Positions 42,104 through 51,430 of a stretch of DNA of 64,000 bases are shown here, piece after piece. How positions within the stretch are numbered: position 1 is the stretch's first letter; every line of letters starts with the position of its first letter. The stretch is from the NCBI GenBank assembly GCA_052387675.1, contig JBQTIY010000013.1, forward strand, positions 21,151 to 85,150, read 5' to 3'. Under the pieces are notes generated by a model. The model was not told the DNA's origin. It saw only the letters and a list, made by a program, of their open reading frames with translations, and ran no database searches. This DNA is from JBQTIY01 sp052387675. GTDB lineage: Bacteria > Planctomycetota > B15-G4. A program made the position numbers and the translations under genes.

Positions 42104-43491
42104 CCTCGCCCCGCACTCAACCTCGCACTCGCGTCTTCAGCTTGGCGGCGCTGCTCGGCTCGGCCCTGCTCGCGGCGCCGCTGATGTCCCAGTCGCCGGC
42201 CGAGAGCCCCGTGGAAGCAGCCCGCAAGCTGCTCGCCGCTGGTGACCGGGCCGCGGCTCGCAAGCTGCTCACCACCGCCGTCGAGAAGGGCGGCGAGGGC
42301 GAGCGCGCCGCGCGGCTGCTGCTCGCCGAGGCGCAAGTGGCGGATGGCGATCCGGGCGATGCGCTCGAAACGCTGCAGCCGCTGGTCGACGCCCAGGACT
42401 ACGAGGGCGTGCTCGCAGCAGGCCAAGCCTTCAAGAGCTGGAGCGAACTGCTCGCGCGCTCCCCGCGCAAGCGCGAGGACGCACAGTTCTACTTGGAGCA
42501 GGCCCAGGCGCACTTCGAACAGGCCGCCGCCCTGGCGCCGGCCGGTGATTCGCGCGCGGCCGTGGAAGCGGGCTTCCTCGAGATCTATCAACTCCAGGAT
42601 TGGCAGGCCGCCGAGCGCCGCGCCGACGAACTCTTGAAGGCCGCGCCGCGCGACGGACTGGCACTGCTGCTGCGCGGCTGCGCGCGGGTCTATGCCTCGG
42701 TGGAAGCTGCGCAGGAGAGCGAGGCCGACGGCGCCACGGCGCGCGCCCAAGCCATCGCCGATCTTGTGGACGCTGACGAAGTGCTCAAGACGCGCATCGA
42801 GCCCTGGGCGCAGCTCATCTGGCTCTACGAGACCGATGGCCAGGCGCAGAAGGCCGTCAACGCCGCGATTCAGATTTTGGACCGCACTCCGGGCGGCGAC
42901 CTGAGCACGCTCTACCGCCTCGCCCGCCGTTATGCGGCTGAGCGCCGCTTCGATGCGGCCGGGAACGCCGTGGTCGAGATGGCCCGCCGCGACGCTGCAC
43001 AACTCACCCAGCTTTTGCGCGCCGAGCAGCTCATCACGCCGGCGGCACAGGACCTCGCTTGGTCGATCGGCCCCGCAATCGAGGGCTTGGGAGGCGTGCC
43101 CAATCCGGCTCGGCTGGCGCCCTACATCGCCGCCCTCAAGGCCATCTGCGCCGCCGAGCCGCGCAGCGCAGATGTCTACAACAACTACGCCCTGCTTTGC
43201 CGGGACGCGCGCCTTTACGAGGACTCCTACCGCGCTTACGAGCAGGCCTTGGCGCTGAGCCCCGAGGATCCGCGCCTGCTCAATGACACCGCGCTGGTGC
43301 TGCATTACTACCTGCACCGCGACTACGAGCGCGCGGCGGAACTCTACGAGCTGGCCGTGGAGAAGGCCGACGAGCAGCTCAAGAACAAGGACCTCACGGC
43401 GGCCGCGAAAGCCGATCTGGAGCTGGCGCGCAAAGACGCCGCCGGCAATCTGCAGAAGCTGGCTCGCGGCGAGTACGAGTGGGGCATCTGA
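42100..43491 (+). CDS. Exported TPR-repeat protein
   Basis: 463 residues with a signal peptide (FSLAALLGSALLAAPLMSQ). Repeated TPR helices follow (AARKLLAAGDRAAARKLLTT, RADELLKAAPRDGLALLLRG, AVNAAIQILDRTPGG) and a C-terminal NNYALLCRDARLYEDSYRAY, EQALALSPEDPRLLNDTALV block that aligns with the upstream paralogue (both read 'Y/WNNYA..CR....Y..S..AYE..[IL]AL.P...R..NDT'). It is co-translated with the lipoprotein at 40529. Function unknown. Confidence 0.82.
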   Translation: MTSPRTQPRTRVFSLAALLGSALLAAPLMSQSPAESPVEAARKLLAAGDRAAARKLLTTAVEKGGEGERAARLLLAEAQVADGDPGDALETLQPLVDAQDYEGVLAAGQAFKSWSELLARSPRKREDAQFYLEQAQAHFEQAAALAPAGDSRAAVEAGFLEIYQLQDWQAAERRADELLKAAPRDGLALLLRGCARVYASVEAAQESEADGATARAQAIADLVDADEVLKTRIEPWAQLIWLYETDGQAQKAVNAAIQILDRTPGGDLSTLYRLARRYAAERRFDAAGNAVVEMARRDAAQLTQLLRAEQLITPAAQDLAWSIGPAIEGLGGVPNPARLAPYIAALKAICAAEPRSADVYNNYALLCRDARLYEDSYRAYEQALALSPEDPRLLNDTALVLHYYLHRDYERAAELYELAVEKADEQLKNKDLTAAAKADLELARKDAAGNLQKLARGEYEWGI

Positions 43492-43533
43492 ACCGCGCCT
43501 CGCGCGGCTCGACGGCTCGCGTGATTCTGCGAG

Positions 43534-44817
43534 TCAGCGCGCCTTGTTCGTGGGCGCGTAGGTTTCCAGCACCCAGGCGCGCCAGCCTTCCTCGAAGCCC
43601 AGCATGGTGAGGCCAAAGGCGTCGCGCAGGATGTCGCGCACCGGGGCCTCCAGCTTGCACATCTTCATGGCCTGACCCATGGCCAGCGCGCCCTTGCCTT
43701 CAGGATCGCGGCGCAAGAGGTAGTCGCACCAACTCCAGGAGAACTGGCGCTCCTTGTTGGTGAGGCTGTTGGTGGCCTTGGGAATGACTTCCGGAAAAGA
43801 GGGCACATCGCCGCCCATCACGGCCTTGTAGATGTTCTTGCGCCAGTCATCTCCGCCCCAGCGATCCGTCGTGTCCTGCTCGCGCGTGCAATAGGTGCCC
43901 GCGCGCCCGTGCATGTCGATCTCGAACCAGTGCGCCAAGCCCTCGTCCATCCAGCCGTACTTGTCGTGCAGCCAGGGCGGCAGCAGACCCAGCTTGCCCG
44001 GCGGGAACCAACGAATGTCGTAGTACACCGAGGTGAGCTGGTGAATGAGGTGGTGCGTCTGCTCCCGGTACATGTCCTGATCTTTGGAGAAGACGCTCTT
44101 GTCCCACCAAGTCACCACCACCGACTCTTGCGTCGAACCGCCCGAGCGCTTGACCGTGGGCAGGCCCTGCAAACCGGTGTAGGGCGGCGCCGCGAGATGC
44201 GCCTGGGTCGGGTTCTCGAAGATCATGAAGGTGTGCAGGTTCTTCAGGTTCTGCGAGTCGTTCACGCCGAACATGGTCTGGTAGCGGGCGTGGAGTTCCT
44301 CGAGACGGCGCGCGTAGAGGTGCGCTGCTTCGTGGGCGTTGTAGCTCTTCTTGTTGGCGCCCACGATCTTGGCCGTGTCCCACACAACGCGGATGTGCGT
44401 GGTCTCCACGATCATGAGCGGCTTCTTCACCTGCGCGACCTTGTCGATCTTGCGCTGTTCGGCCAGCCACTCGTCGCCGGCCGTCTTGATCGCGTTCCAT
44501 TCGGCCTGCGCCTTGGCCTGCAGCGAGGGCGTCTTGCAGCGCCCGCAGGGCTGCCAATCCAGGGCCAGCGTCTCGTCGGAGACGGCCTCCGAGCAGAAGC
44601 GCACCTTCCAGGCCGGGCCGCTCTCGCGCTCCAGCTCAAACTTGCGATCCAGCTCGACTTCCAGCCGGCCCGTGGTGCTGCACCAGCCGCAGCGCGGCTC
44701 GCCCGGCTCTTGCGCGACGGCCGAGCGTGCCGGGAGCAGGCTCAGCAGACAGGCCAGCGCTGCGCGCACAAGGCCTGTGCGCACACGACCGGCGCGCAGA
44801 AGAGCGGCGTGCTTCAT
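43534..44817 (-). CDS. Secreted gluzincin-like protein with CxxC pairs
   Basis: 427 residues with a signal peptide (ALACLLSLLPARSAVAQ). Two CxxC pairs (CGWCSTTGRLE and PCGRCKTPSL) at ~43-100 may form a split zinc ribbon. Further on, THHLIHQLTSVYYD (H255-H256-L-I-H259) and WMDEGLAHWFE (~293) resemble the HExxH and third-ligand helices of gluzincin peptidases, but the catalytic Glu is replaced by His. It may therefore be an inactive or altered relative. The start overlaps the ftcD stop (ATGA). Function unknown. Confidence 0.7.
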   Translation of the reverse strand: MKHAALLRAGRVRTGLVRAALACLLSLLPARSAVAQEPGEPRCGWCSTTGRLEVELDRKFELERESGPAWKVRFCSEAVSDETLALDWQPCGRCKTPSLQAKAQAEWNAIKTAGDEWLAEQRKIDKVAQVKKPLMIVETTHIRVVWDTAKIVGANKKSYNAHEAAHLYARRLEELHARYQTMFGVNDSQNLKNLHTFMIFENPTQAHLAAPPYTGLQGLPTVKRSGGSTQESVVVTWWDKSVFSKDQDMYREQTHHLIHQLTSVYYDIRWFPPGKLGLLPPWLHDKYGWMDEGLAHWFEIDMHGRAGTYCTREQDTTDRWGGDDWRKNIYKAVMGGDVPSFPEVIPKATNSLTNKERQFSWSWCDYLLRRDPEGKGALAMGQAMKMCKLEAPVRDILRDAFGLTMLGFEEGWRAWVLETYAPTNKAR

Positions 44818-45782
44818 GCCGCGCCGACTTCCAGGCCTGCGGCCCGCTCGACGATCTGCGTGGCCGGATCGAATCCGCGCAGCCGCACGCGTTGCGCAAC
44901 GGCCGCCGGCAGAGCCGCCGCCGGCGCTAGGCCGATGAGTTCGCTCTCGAGAATCGAAACGCCTGCCTCGCGCGCCTGCCGCTCGATGGCCTCGAACACG
45001 GTGAGGATTGGCGTCGTCTCGAAGTCCACCAAGTTCATCGAGACCTGCGCCAGCGGACGGCCCGCGGCGGCCGTGCCGGCCACGCCCGTCACGTCGAAGC
45101 CCATGGCCTTCACGGCCGGAAAACCGCCGTCTTTTTCGCGGATGCTCTTGGCGATGCGCTTGGCCAGCTCCACGTCGGGGGTGTCCAGGTTCACGTTGTA
45201 GGCGATGAGGAATTTGCGCGCGCCCACGGCCGTGCAGCCGGCACTAGGGTGAATGCGCTGCGGGCCGAAGTCGGGCGCCCGCGCCGGGTCTGTGCCGATC
45301 AGCTCGCGCAGCTTCTCGAACTGGCCCTTGCGCACATCGGCCAGATTCTTGCGCTCGGGTCGCGTGGCCGCCGCTTCGTAGAGAAAGACCGGCAGGCCGA
45401 GTTCGGCACCCAGGCGCTGGCCGCACTGGCGGGCCAGTTCCACGCAGCGCGCCAGCGAGGTGTTCGCCACCGGCACGAAGGGAATCACGTCGGTGGCCCC
45501 CATGCGCGGATGCTCGCCGCTGTGCTCGCGCAGATCGATGCGCCGGGCTGCGACCGCCGCTCCGCGCACGGCCGCCTCGACCAGATCCTCGCCGCTGCCG
45601 ACGAGCGTGACGACCGAGCGGTTGTGGCTGGCGTCACTCGTGCGGTCGAGCAGCTTGACGCCGCGCACGGCCACCATGGCCGCGACGATCTCGTCCACGA
45701 CCTCCGTACGCCGCCCTTCCGAGAAGTTTGGCACGCACTCGATACACGTCGTTGCGGCGATGCGGGTCGGGGTGGCGCTCAC
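44814..45782 (-). CDS. ftcD: Glutamate formimidoyltransferase
   Basis: 322 residues covering the N- and C-terminal formiminotransferase subdomains, without the cyclodeaminase domain found in larger FtcD. It transfers the formimino group of N-formimidoyl-glutamate to tetrahydrofolate in histidine breakdown. Motifs: CVPNFSEGRR, DRTSDASHNRSVVTLVG, LREHSGEHPRMGATDVIPF, KFLIAYNVNLDT and AQVSMNLVDFETTP. The GTG start overlaps the hutI stop by 4 nt, so the two enzymes are co-translated. Confidence 0.93.
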   Translation of the reverse strand: MSATPTRIAATTCIECVPNFSEGRRTEVVDEIVAAMVAVRGVKLLDRTSDASHNRSVVTLVGSGEDLVEAAVRGAAVAARRIDLREHSGEHPRMGATDVIPFVPVANTSLARCVELARQCGQRLGAELGLPVFLYEAAATRPERKNLADVRKGQFEKLRELIGTDPARAPDFGPQRIHPSAGCTAVGARKFLIAYNVNLDTPDVELAKRIAKSIREKDGGFPAVKAMGFDVTGVAGTAAAGRPLAQVSMNLVDFETTPILTVFEAIERQAREAGVSILESELIGLAPAAALPAAVAQRVRLRGFDPATQIVERAAGLEVGAA

Positions 45783-47086
45783 GTCGGGCGGACTATAGCA
45801 GGCCTGCCGCGCAGGACCGGCTCGCCGCGCTGGTAAGCGAGTTGCCCGTCCTTCACCACGGCAAAGACCGGATTCCAGCCGAGCTGGTAACCGAGCTGCA
45901 AGTGGCTCTCGATGTCCAGCAGAGCGACATCGGCGATGGCGCCGGGCACGAGCTGGCCACGCACCCCAGGCAGGCCCAGCGTGGCGGCCGCATTGCGCGT
46001 GGCCGCGCAGAGTGCCTCGGCCACCGTGAGGCCGAGCAGGCCACAGGCCAGTGAGATCGCGGTCACCATTGAAGGCAGATAGCTGGTGCCGGGGTTGAAG
46101 TCGCTGCCCAGTGCCACGGGCAGGCCCAGTTCGAGCATGCGCCGCGCCGGAGCCACGCTGCGCGTGCGCAGCGAGAAGCTCGTGCCGGGCAAGAGCACCG
46201 GCATGGTGCCGGCCGCCAGCATGGCCTTGAGGCCGGCCTCACTCACCAGGAGCAGGTGGTCGGCCGTCTGCGCCCCGCACTCGGCGGCGAGTTCGGCCGC
46301 GCCCGTGCCGGCGATCTCGTCGGCATGCACGCGCCGCTGCAGGCCCAGCGCGCGCGCCGCCTCGAGCACCACACGCGCCTCGGCCACGCTGAAGGCGCCG
46401 CGGTCACAAAACACATCCACCGAGCGGGCCAGGCCGCGCCGCGCCACTTCCGGCAGAATCTCATCGGTGATGAGCCGCAGATAGCCCGGCCGATCGGCGA
46501 CGAACTCCTGCGGCACCTGGTGCGCCGCCAGGCAGGTGGGGTCAATCTCGATGGCGTGAACTTCGGCGGCTTCGCGCAGGAGTTCCAGCGAGAGCAGCTC
46601 CGTCTCGAAGCTGAGGCCGTAACCGCTCTTGGCTTCGATCGCCGTTGTGCCGCAGATGAGGAAGCGGTCGAGGCGCTGGCGCAGGCGCGCGGCCAGCCGC
46701 TCACGCGTGGCGGCCCGCAGGCCGCGCACCGAAGAATGGATGCCGCCGCCGGCCGCCATGATGTCGGCGTAGCTGCCGCCCCGCGAGCGCAGGTCGAACT
46801 CGCGCTCGCGCGTGCCGTCGAAGACCGGGTGCGTGTGCGGATCGCAAAAGCCTGGGACGAGCGTGCCGCCCTGGGCGGAGAGCGTCTCGCGCGACTCGTA
46901 GCGCTGCAGCAGGAGGCCGTCCTCCTCCACCGCCACGATGCGCCCGGCTCGGATGGCCAGGCCTCCACGCGGGAGCAGGCCGACGTCGTCCATGGCACGC
47001 CCGGCCAGCGGCTGCCCGGGCTCGCCGCCGGCCAGCGTGGCCAACTCGGCCGCGCCGACGATGAGCAGATCAACCTCTTCCTTCAC
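45779..47086 (-). CDS. hutI: Imidazolonepropionase
   Basis: 435 residues; opens the ring of 4-imidazolone-5-propionate to N-formimidoyl-glutamate, the step before ftcD. Metal-dependent amidohydrolase motifs: VPGFCDPHTHPVFDG (first His pair), EAKSGYGLSFETE, AAHQVPQEF, VHADEIAG, TADHLLLV and ALGSDFNPGTSY (metal Asp). GTG at 47086 has AAGGGTG 5 nt upstream; the longer ATG frame to 47146 lacks support. hutH and hutU are not in the window. Confidence 0.93.
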   Translation of the reverse strand: MKEEVDLLIVGAAELATLAGGEPGQPLAGRAMDDVGLLPRGGLAIRAGRIVAVEEDGLLLQRYESRETLSAQGGTLVPGFCDPHTHPVFDGTREREFDLRSRGGSYADIMAAGGGIHSSVRGLRAATRERLAARLRQRLDRFLICGTTAIEAKSGYGLSFETELLSLELLREAAEVHAIEIDPTCLAAHQVPQEFVADRPGYLRLITDEILPEVARRGLARSVDVFCDRGAFSVAEARVVLEAARALGLQRRVHADEIAGTGAAELAAECGAQTADHLLLVSEAGLKAMLAAGTMPVLLPGTSFSLRTRSVAPARRMLELGLPVALGSDFNPGTSYLPSMVTAISLACGLLGLTVAEALCAATRNAAATLGLPGVRGQLVPGAIADVALLDIESHLQLGYQLGWNPVFAVVKDGQLAYQRGEPVLRGRPAIVRPT

Positions 47087-47165
47087 GAATTCACCCTTGA
47101 AAGCGGCCTTGGCGCCTCCACGGTCGCACAGCGGGGGGGCCGCCATCTATACTCGCCGCCCTACC

Positions 47166-48470
47166 GTGACGCCCCTCCCCCTGGCCGTTGCCGCCCCGCT
47201 CTGGGTGGCCGAAACCCTGCAAAGTGTGTGGTGGACCGCCGGATCGGCGGTGTTCTGTGTGCTCCTGGCCATCCTGGAGTACGGCTGGCAGAACCTCTCC
47301 CGGGCGCGGCTCGTGGGCTCCGGCAACAGTCCCGCCAGCCGGCAGCGCTTGCAGCGCCTCCTGGCCGAGGCCGACCAGGCCGAAACGGCGCTCCTGGTCC
47401 TGCGCGTCGCCAGCCAGATGGCCTTCGTGGCCGTGCTCGTCCTGCTGGCCCAGGACTGGGTGCCGCATTGGTTTCCAAACGTCTCGCCGGCTACGCCAGC
47501 GCTCCTGGCCTGCGGCGTCGCCTTCGTCTGGGTGACCTTGTTCTGCAAGGTCTTGCCCGCCGAACTCTCGCTGCAACTCCTCGAGACCCTGCTGCGCTTC
47601 ACGCTCCCCGCCATCGTCGTGCTGGGACGGGCGCTGTCCCCGCCAGTGGAACTCTTCCGGCGGCTGCTGCGCACTTTTGGTCGGCGCGGCCCCGAGTCCG
47701 TGGCCGAGGCCTACACCGACGAGATCCTGGCCACGGTCGAAGAGGGCGAGCGCGAAGGCCATCTGGCCGAGCACCAAGCCGACATGATCGAGCGCATCCT
47801 CTCGTTGCGCGAGGCCGAGGTGCGCAAGCTCATGACCCCGCGCACCGAGGTGGATTCACTGGATTCGGGCGCCACCGTGGTCCAGGCGCGCGAGTTGGCC
47901 CGGCGCACCGGCCGCTCGCGCTATCCGGTCATCGCGGGCACCATCGACCATGTGATCGGCGTGGTGCACGTCAAAGATCTGCTGCTGCCTGGCGACACGA
48001 CGAGCGTGCAACGCGTCATGCGTGAGCCATGGTTCGTACCGGAGAGCAAGCTCATCGCCGAACTGCTGGCCGAGTTTCGCAAGCACCGCACGCACTTGGC
48101 CGTCGTGCTGGATGAGTTCGGCGGCACGGCCGGCGTCATCACGATCGAGGATGTGCTGGAAGAGATCGTGGGCGAGATCGAGGACGAGTTCGACGGCGAC
48201 GAAGAGATCCGCGAGGTCAAACAGCTTGATCCGCGGCACGCCCTCGCGCCGGGCAGCATGCGCGTGGACGAAGTCAACGCGGCGCTCTCCATCCGCCTGC
48301 CTGAGGGCGACGACTGGGACACCCTCGGCGGCTTCATCTTCCACACCCTCGGCCGGCTGCCGGAGGAGGGCGAGGTCGTGCATCACGAGGGCGTCGCGCT
48401 CACGGTCAAGCGCGTGGTCGACCGGCGCATCGACCGCGTGGCGATCGAGACACCCGAAGCGGTGAGCTAG
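47166..48470 (+). CDS. CNNM/CorC (HlyC)-type transporter with CBS pair
   Basis: 434 residues: an N-terminal membrane region (WWTAGSAVFCVLLAILEYG, ALLVLRVASQMAFVAVLVLL, ALLACGVAFVWVTLFCKVLP), a cytosolic CBS pair (RKLMTPRTEVDSLDSGATV, IGVVHVKDLLLPGD, HLAVVLDEFGGTAGVITIEDV) and a C-terminal CorC/HlyC domain (LPEGDDWDTLGGFIFHTLGR). Such proteins are linked to Mg2+/Co2+ efflux and stress resistance; the old haemolysin name is misleading. GTG at 47166. Divergent from hutI with 79 bp between starts. Confidence 0.88.
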   Translation: MTPLPLAVAAPLWVAETLQSVWWTAGSAVFCVLLAILEYGWQNLSRARLVGSGNSPASRQRLQRLLAEADQAETALLVLRVASQMAFVAVLVLLAQDWVPHWFPNVSPATPALLACGVAFVWVTLFCKVLPAELSLQLLETLLRFTLPAIVVLGRALSPPVELFRRLLRTFGRRGPESVAEAYTDEILATVEEGEREGHLAEHQADMIERILSLREAEVRKLMTPRTEVDSLDSGATVVQARELARRTGRSRYPVIAGTIDHVIGVVHVKDLLLPGDTTSVQRVMREPWFVPESKLIAELLAEFRKHRTHLAVVLDEFGGTAGVITIEDVLEEIVGEIEDEFDGDEEIREVKQLDPRHALAPGSMRVDEVNAALSIRLPEGDDWDTLGGFIFHTLGRLPEEGEVVHHEGVALTVKRVVDRRIDRVAIETPEAVS

Positions 48471-48524
48471 GCGCCACCGCCCTGAGTCGCGGCCCCGGGG
48501 ACGCAGTTCTGGCCTAGTCCGGGC

Positions 48525-48938
48525 TTAGTTCACTTCGCTAAGCGCGGCGCGCGACTCGATCTCGCGCGCAATCTCCTCGGCCAGCTTGGGCCCGAAGACC
48601 CGGTTGTCCACGTGAACTTCGAGGAAGCAGCGCTGGCTGCGGATCTGCTCGGCGCGCAGCACGAACTCCACGCCCGCCGGCGTGCGCCCCCACACGGCCA
48701 CGACGCCGGGTTCGGTCTCGCGATCCACGAACTCCAGCCCGAGTTCACGCAGCACCTCGTCGAGGACGCCGTCGAGCCGGCTCAGGTCGGTGATCAGCAC
48801 CCAGCCCACCTGCGGGTTCAGCGCGATGAGCGTGTTCTCGAGATTCGTGGGCCGCTCGGTGAAGCAGCCGGGGCCCGCCGCAGCCGCAGCCAGCAGCGCA
48901 GACGACAGGAGCGTGGACGAGCAGAGCTTGAAGCGCAT
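48525..48938 (-). CDS. Small lipoprotein, function unknown
   Basis: 137 residues; the signal ends in a lipobox-like AGPGC. The mature part (VGWVLITDLSRLDGVLDEVL, LRELGLEFVDRETEPG, FLEVHVDNRVFGPKLAEEI) has alternating strands and helices, recalling small DUF3568-type lipoproteins, but no firm family is recognised. ATG at 48938 gives the best signal; an ATG at 48974 is also in frame. Confidence 0.6.
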   Translation of the reverse strand: MRFKLCSSTLLSSALLAAAAAGPGCFTERPTNLENTLIALNPQVGWVLITDLSRLDGVLDEVLRELGLEFVDRETEPGVVAVWGRTPAGVEFVLRAEQIRSQRCFLEVHVDNRVFGPKLAEEIAREIESRAALSEVN

Positions 48939-49052
48939 CAGAGCATTCCCGGGACGTGTGCGGCGAAGAGTCATCGGACGGTCATCTTAGCCATGGACTT
49001 CCCCGCGGCTGCCTGAGTTCTCGGCCCGACGGGTCGGTTAAGGTGGTCCGCC

Positions 49053-50288
49053 GTGAAACGCTGGCCGCTGGCGCTCCGTGTCTTCTTCGACGCGCTGGTG
49101 GTCTCGCTCTTCGTCACGTGGGCCCTGAATCCAGAGGCCCCCGCGCGGCTCCTGCGGCCACTGGTCTTCGGCGCCATGGGCGTCTTGCTCGCACCGCTGC
49201 TCATTCCCGCTTGGCGGCGGGCTTGGTCTCTGCGCCTCGGCGCGGCGCTGCGCTGGCCCGACTTTCTGGCCTTCAACGCCCTGCTCTTGCTCGTGGCGCT
49301 GGAACTGGGCCTGCGCGGCCTCTCGCTGGTGAGCCACTCGCCGCTGCTGGCGCCGCCCAACAGCGACTCGCTGGAGCGCATCGAGCGCGGACTCGGTGCA
49401 CCGGGCCGCGGTGCCGACGGCCGCCTGCACAATGCCCTCGGTTTTCCGGATGAAGAGTTCAGCGTGGCGCGGCCGGCCGGTGCGCGGCGCCTGCTCGCCC
49501 TCGGTGATTCCTTCGCCGCCGGCATCGTGCCCTACGAAGAGAACTTTCTCACGCTGCTCGACGAGCAGCTCGATCAACGCATCGGTCAGAGCTTCGATTC
49601 GCCACGGCCCGTCGAGTTGCTCAACTTCGGCGTCGTGGCGACCGGCCCGGAGGACTACCTGCATCTCTGGCGCACGACGGCTCAGGCTTACGCGCCGGAC
49701 CTCGTGCTGCTCTGTCTCTTTGTCGGCAACGACATTCGCGACACGGATGCCGGTTCGATCCTGCATCGCAACAGCCTGATGGCCTTCGTCGTGCCGCAGC
49801 GCCTAGCCACAGCCTGGCGACAAGCTGAAGCGCAGCGCGGCGTCGCAGGAATGCCGCGCGAGGGCTGGCCTACCTTTGACGAGGAATCCTATTCGAAGCT
49901 TGAGATCGGGCGCGCGCAGCTCGCGCTCCGCGAACCCGGCCGCAAGGAACGCGCGGCCTGGAAGCGCACGCTGGAGATCCTCGACGAACTGCGCAGCGCG
50001 ATTGGCGAGCGTCTGCGGGTCGTCATTCTGCCCGACGAGTTTCAGGTCAACGACGCGCTGTGGGCGGCGGTGGTTGGCGAGGAGGGCGCCCGCTTCGAGC
50101 GCGATCTACCGCAGCACCGCCTCACGGCCTACTTCGCCGAGCACGGCGTGCCCTGTCTCGATCTGCTGCCTGCCTTGCGGGCCGCCGAGCCGCAGGGAGC
50201 GACCTACCAGATCCGTGACTCGCACTGGAACGCCCGCGGCAACGCTGTGGCGGCCGAGGCGCTGGCTGCCTGGCTCTCCTCTCTCTAG
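49053..50288 (+). CDS. Membrane-bound SGNH/AlgX-like hydrolase or acyltransferase
   Basis: 411 residues with three N-terminal membrane helices (ALRVFFDALVVSLFVTWAL, LLRPLVFGAMGVLLAPLLI, FLAFNALLLLVALELGL), then an SGNH domain: LALGDSFAAGIVPYEENF (Ser block), NFGVVATGPEDY, LFVGNDIRD (Asn block) and RDSHWNARGNAVAAEAL, where Asp and His close the triad. The D-x-H-W-N form is like AlgX/AlgJ acetyl-transfer proteins, so a role in glycan acetylation is possible. AAGGTGG at 49040-49046 supports the GTG start. Confidence 0.85.
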   Translation: MKRWPLALRVFFDALVVSLFVTWALNPEAPARLLRPLVFGAMGVLLAPLLIPAWRRAWSLRLGAALRWPDFLAFNALLLLVALELGLRGLSLVSHSPLLAPPNSDSLERIERGLGAPGRGADGRLHNALGFPDEEFSVARPAGARRLLALGDSFAAGIVPYEENFLTLLDEQLDQRIGQSFDSPRPVELLNFGVVATGPEDYLHLWRTTAQAYAPDLVLLCLFVGNDIRDTDAGSILHRNSLMAFVVPQRLATAWRQAEAQRGVAGMPREGWPTFDEESYSKLEIGRAQLALREPGRKERAAWKRTLEILDELRSAIGERLRVVILPDEFQVNDALWAAVVGEEGARFERDLPQHRLTAYFAEHGVPCLDLLPALRAAEPQGATYQIRDSHWNARGNAVAAEALAAWLSSL

Positions 50289-50335
50289 GCCCGTCGCGTG
50301 TAGCGCCGGCGGCCGCGTTGCGCCCGTATCGGCGC

Positions 50336-51430
50336 TCAGATAAAGCGCGCGAGTCCCTTGGCCCGCAGGGCGGCCACCAGAGCCTTCACGCCTTCGGCGT
50401 CGTCGCGTCGACAGACCAAGGTGGCGTCTGGTGTGTGCACGATGATGAGGTCGCTCACGCCCCGCGCAGCAACCACGCCGCCGCTGGCCGAGACGATGAG
50501 CCCCGAGCACTCGGGCAGCACGGCGTCGCCTTGGGCGACGTTGCCGGCAGCATCGGCGGGCAAGAGGCGCGCGAGCGCGTCCCAGGCGCCGACGTCATCC
50601 CACGTCAGCGGCAAGGGCAGCAGCAGCACCTGACCCAGAGCGGCGGCGCGCTCCATCACGCCAAAGTCGATCGAGATCTTGCGCAGGCGCGGATAGCGCG
50701 TCGCGAGTTCCGCCAAAAAGCGCGGCGTTCGCCACGCCGTGCCCAGCGCATCAAGATCGGCGCTGAGTTCGGGCAAGTGCTGCTGGCAGGCGGCGATCAT
50801 GGCCGCCGGCCGGAAGGCGAAGAGCCCGGCGTTCCAGAGGTGGTCGCCCCGCGCGAAGAGCGCCTCAGCGCGGGCGCGCTCGGGTTTCTCGACGAAGGCC
50901 GCCAGCCGGAAGACTTCGCGCCCCGCGCCCCAGCGCCCCACTGACGCGCCGCGCGCAAGCCAACCGTAGCCGGTGGCCGGCCGATCGGGCTGGATACCGA
51001 AGACCAGCAGCGCGTCGGGCTGCGCGGCCAGCGCCTCGTCCGCCGCTTCGAGATGCTCGAGGAAGACCGGCACCGGCGAGAGCACGTGATCGGCGGGCAT
51101 CGCCACGGCGACGGCCGCGGGATCGAGCCGTTGCACGAGCCGCGCCGCGAGCCCGATGCAGGCGGCGGTGTCACGGCCCTCCGGCTCGCCCACGACCTGC
51201 TCGGCGGGCACGCCCGGCAAGAGCCGCCGCACCTCCTCCACGTAGCGCGCGCTGGTGATGACGAACTGCCGCGCCGGAGGAATCAGTCCCGCGAGGCGCT
51301 CGCTCGTGGCTTGCAGCAGCGGCACAGCACCGCCGAGCGGCAGGAGTTGCTTGGGCCGCTGCTCGCGGCTGGCCGGCCAGAAGCGGGTGCCCGAGCCCCC
51401 CGCCATGATCACGGCCACGAGCCGGCTCAT
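50336..51430 (-). CDS. manC: Mannose-1-phosphate guanylyltransferase
   Basis: 364 residues; makes GDP-mannose from GTP and mannose-1-phosphate for surface glycans. The nucleotidyltransferase signature GGSGTRFWPASRE...PKQLL is intact; also GRDTAACIGLAA, PADHVLSP, AFVEKP, LWNAGLFAF and TWDDVGAWDAL. It lacks the C-terminal cupin isomerase domain of bifunctional enzymes. Its start overlaps the alr stop by 4 nt. Confidence 0.93.
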   Translation of the reverse strand: MSRLVAVIMAGGSGTRFWPASREQRPKQLLPLGGAVPLLQATSERLAGLIPPARQFVITSARYVEEVRRLLPGVPAEQVVGEPEGRDTAACIGLAARLVQRLDPAAVAVAMPADHVLSPVPVFLEHLEAADEALAAQPDALLVFGIQPDRPATGYGWLARGASVGRWGAGREVFRLAAFVEKPERARAEALFARGDHLWNAGLFAFRPAAMIAACQQHLPELSADLDALGTAWRTPRFLAELATRYPRLRKISIDFGVMERAAALGQVLLLPLPLTWDDVGAWDALARLLPADAAGNVAQGDAVLPECSGLIVSASGGVVAARGVSDLIIVHTPDATLVCRRDDAEGVKALVAALRAKGLARFI

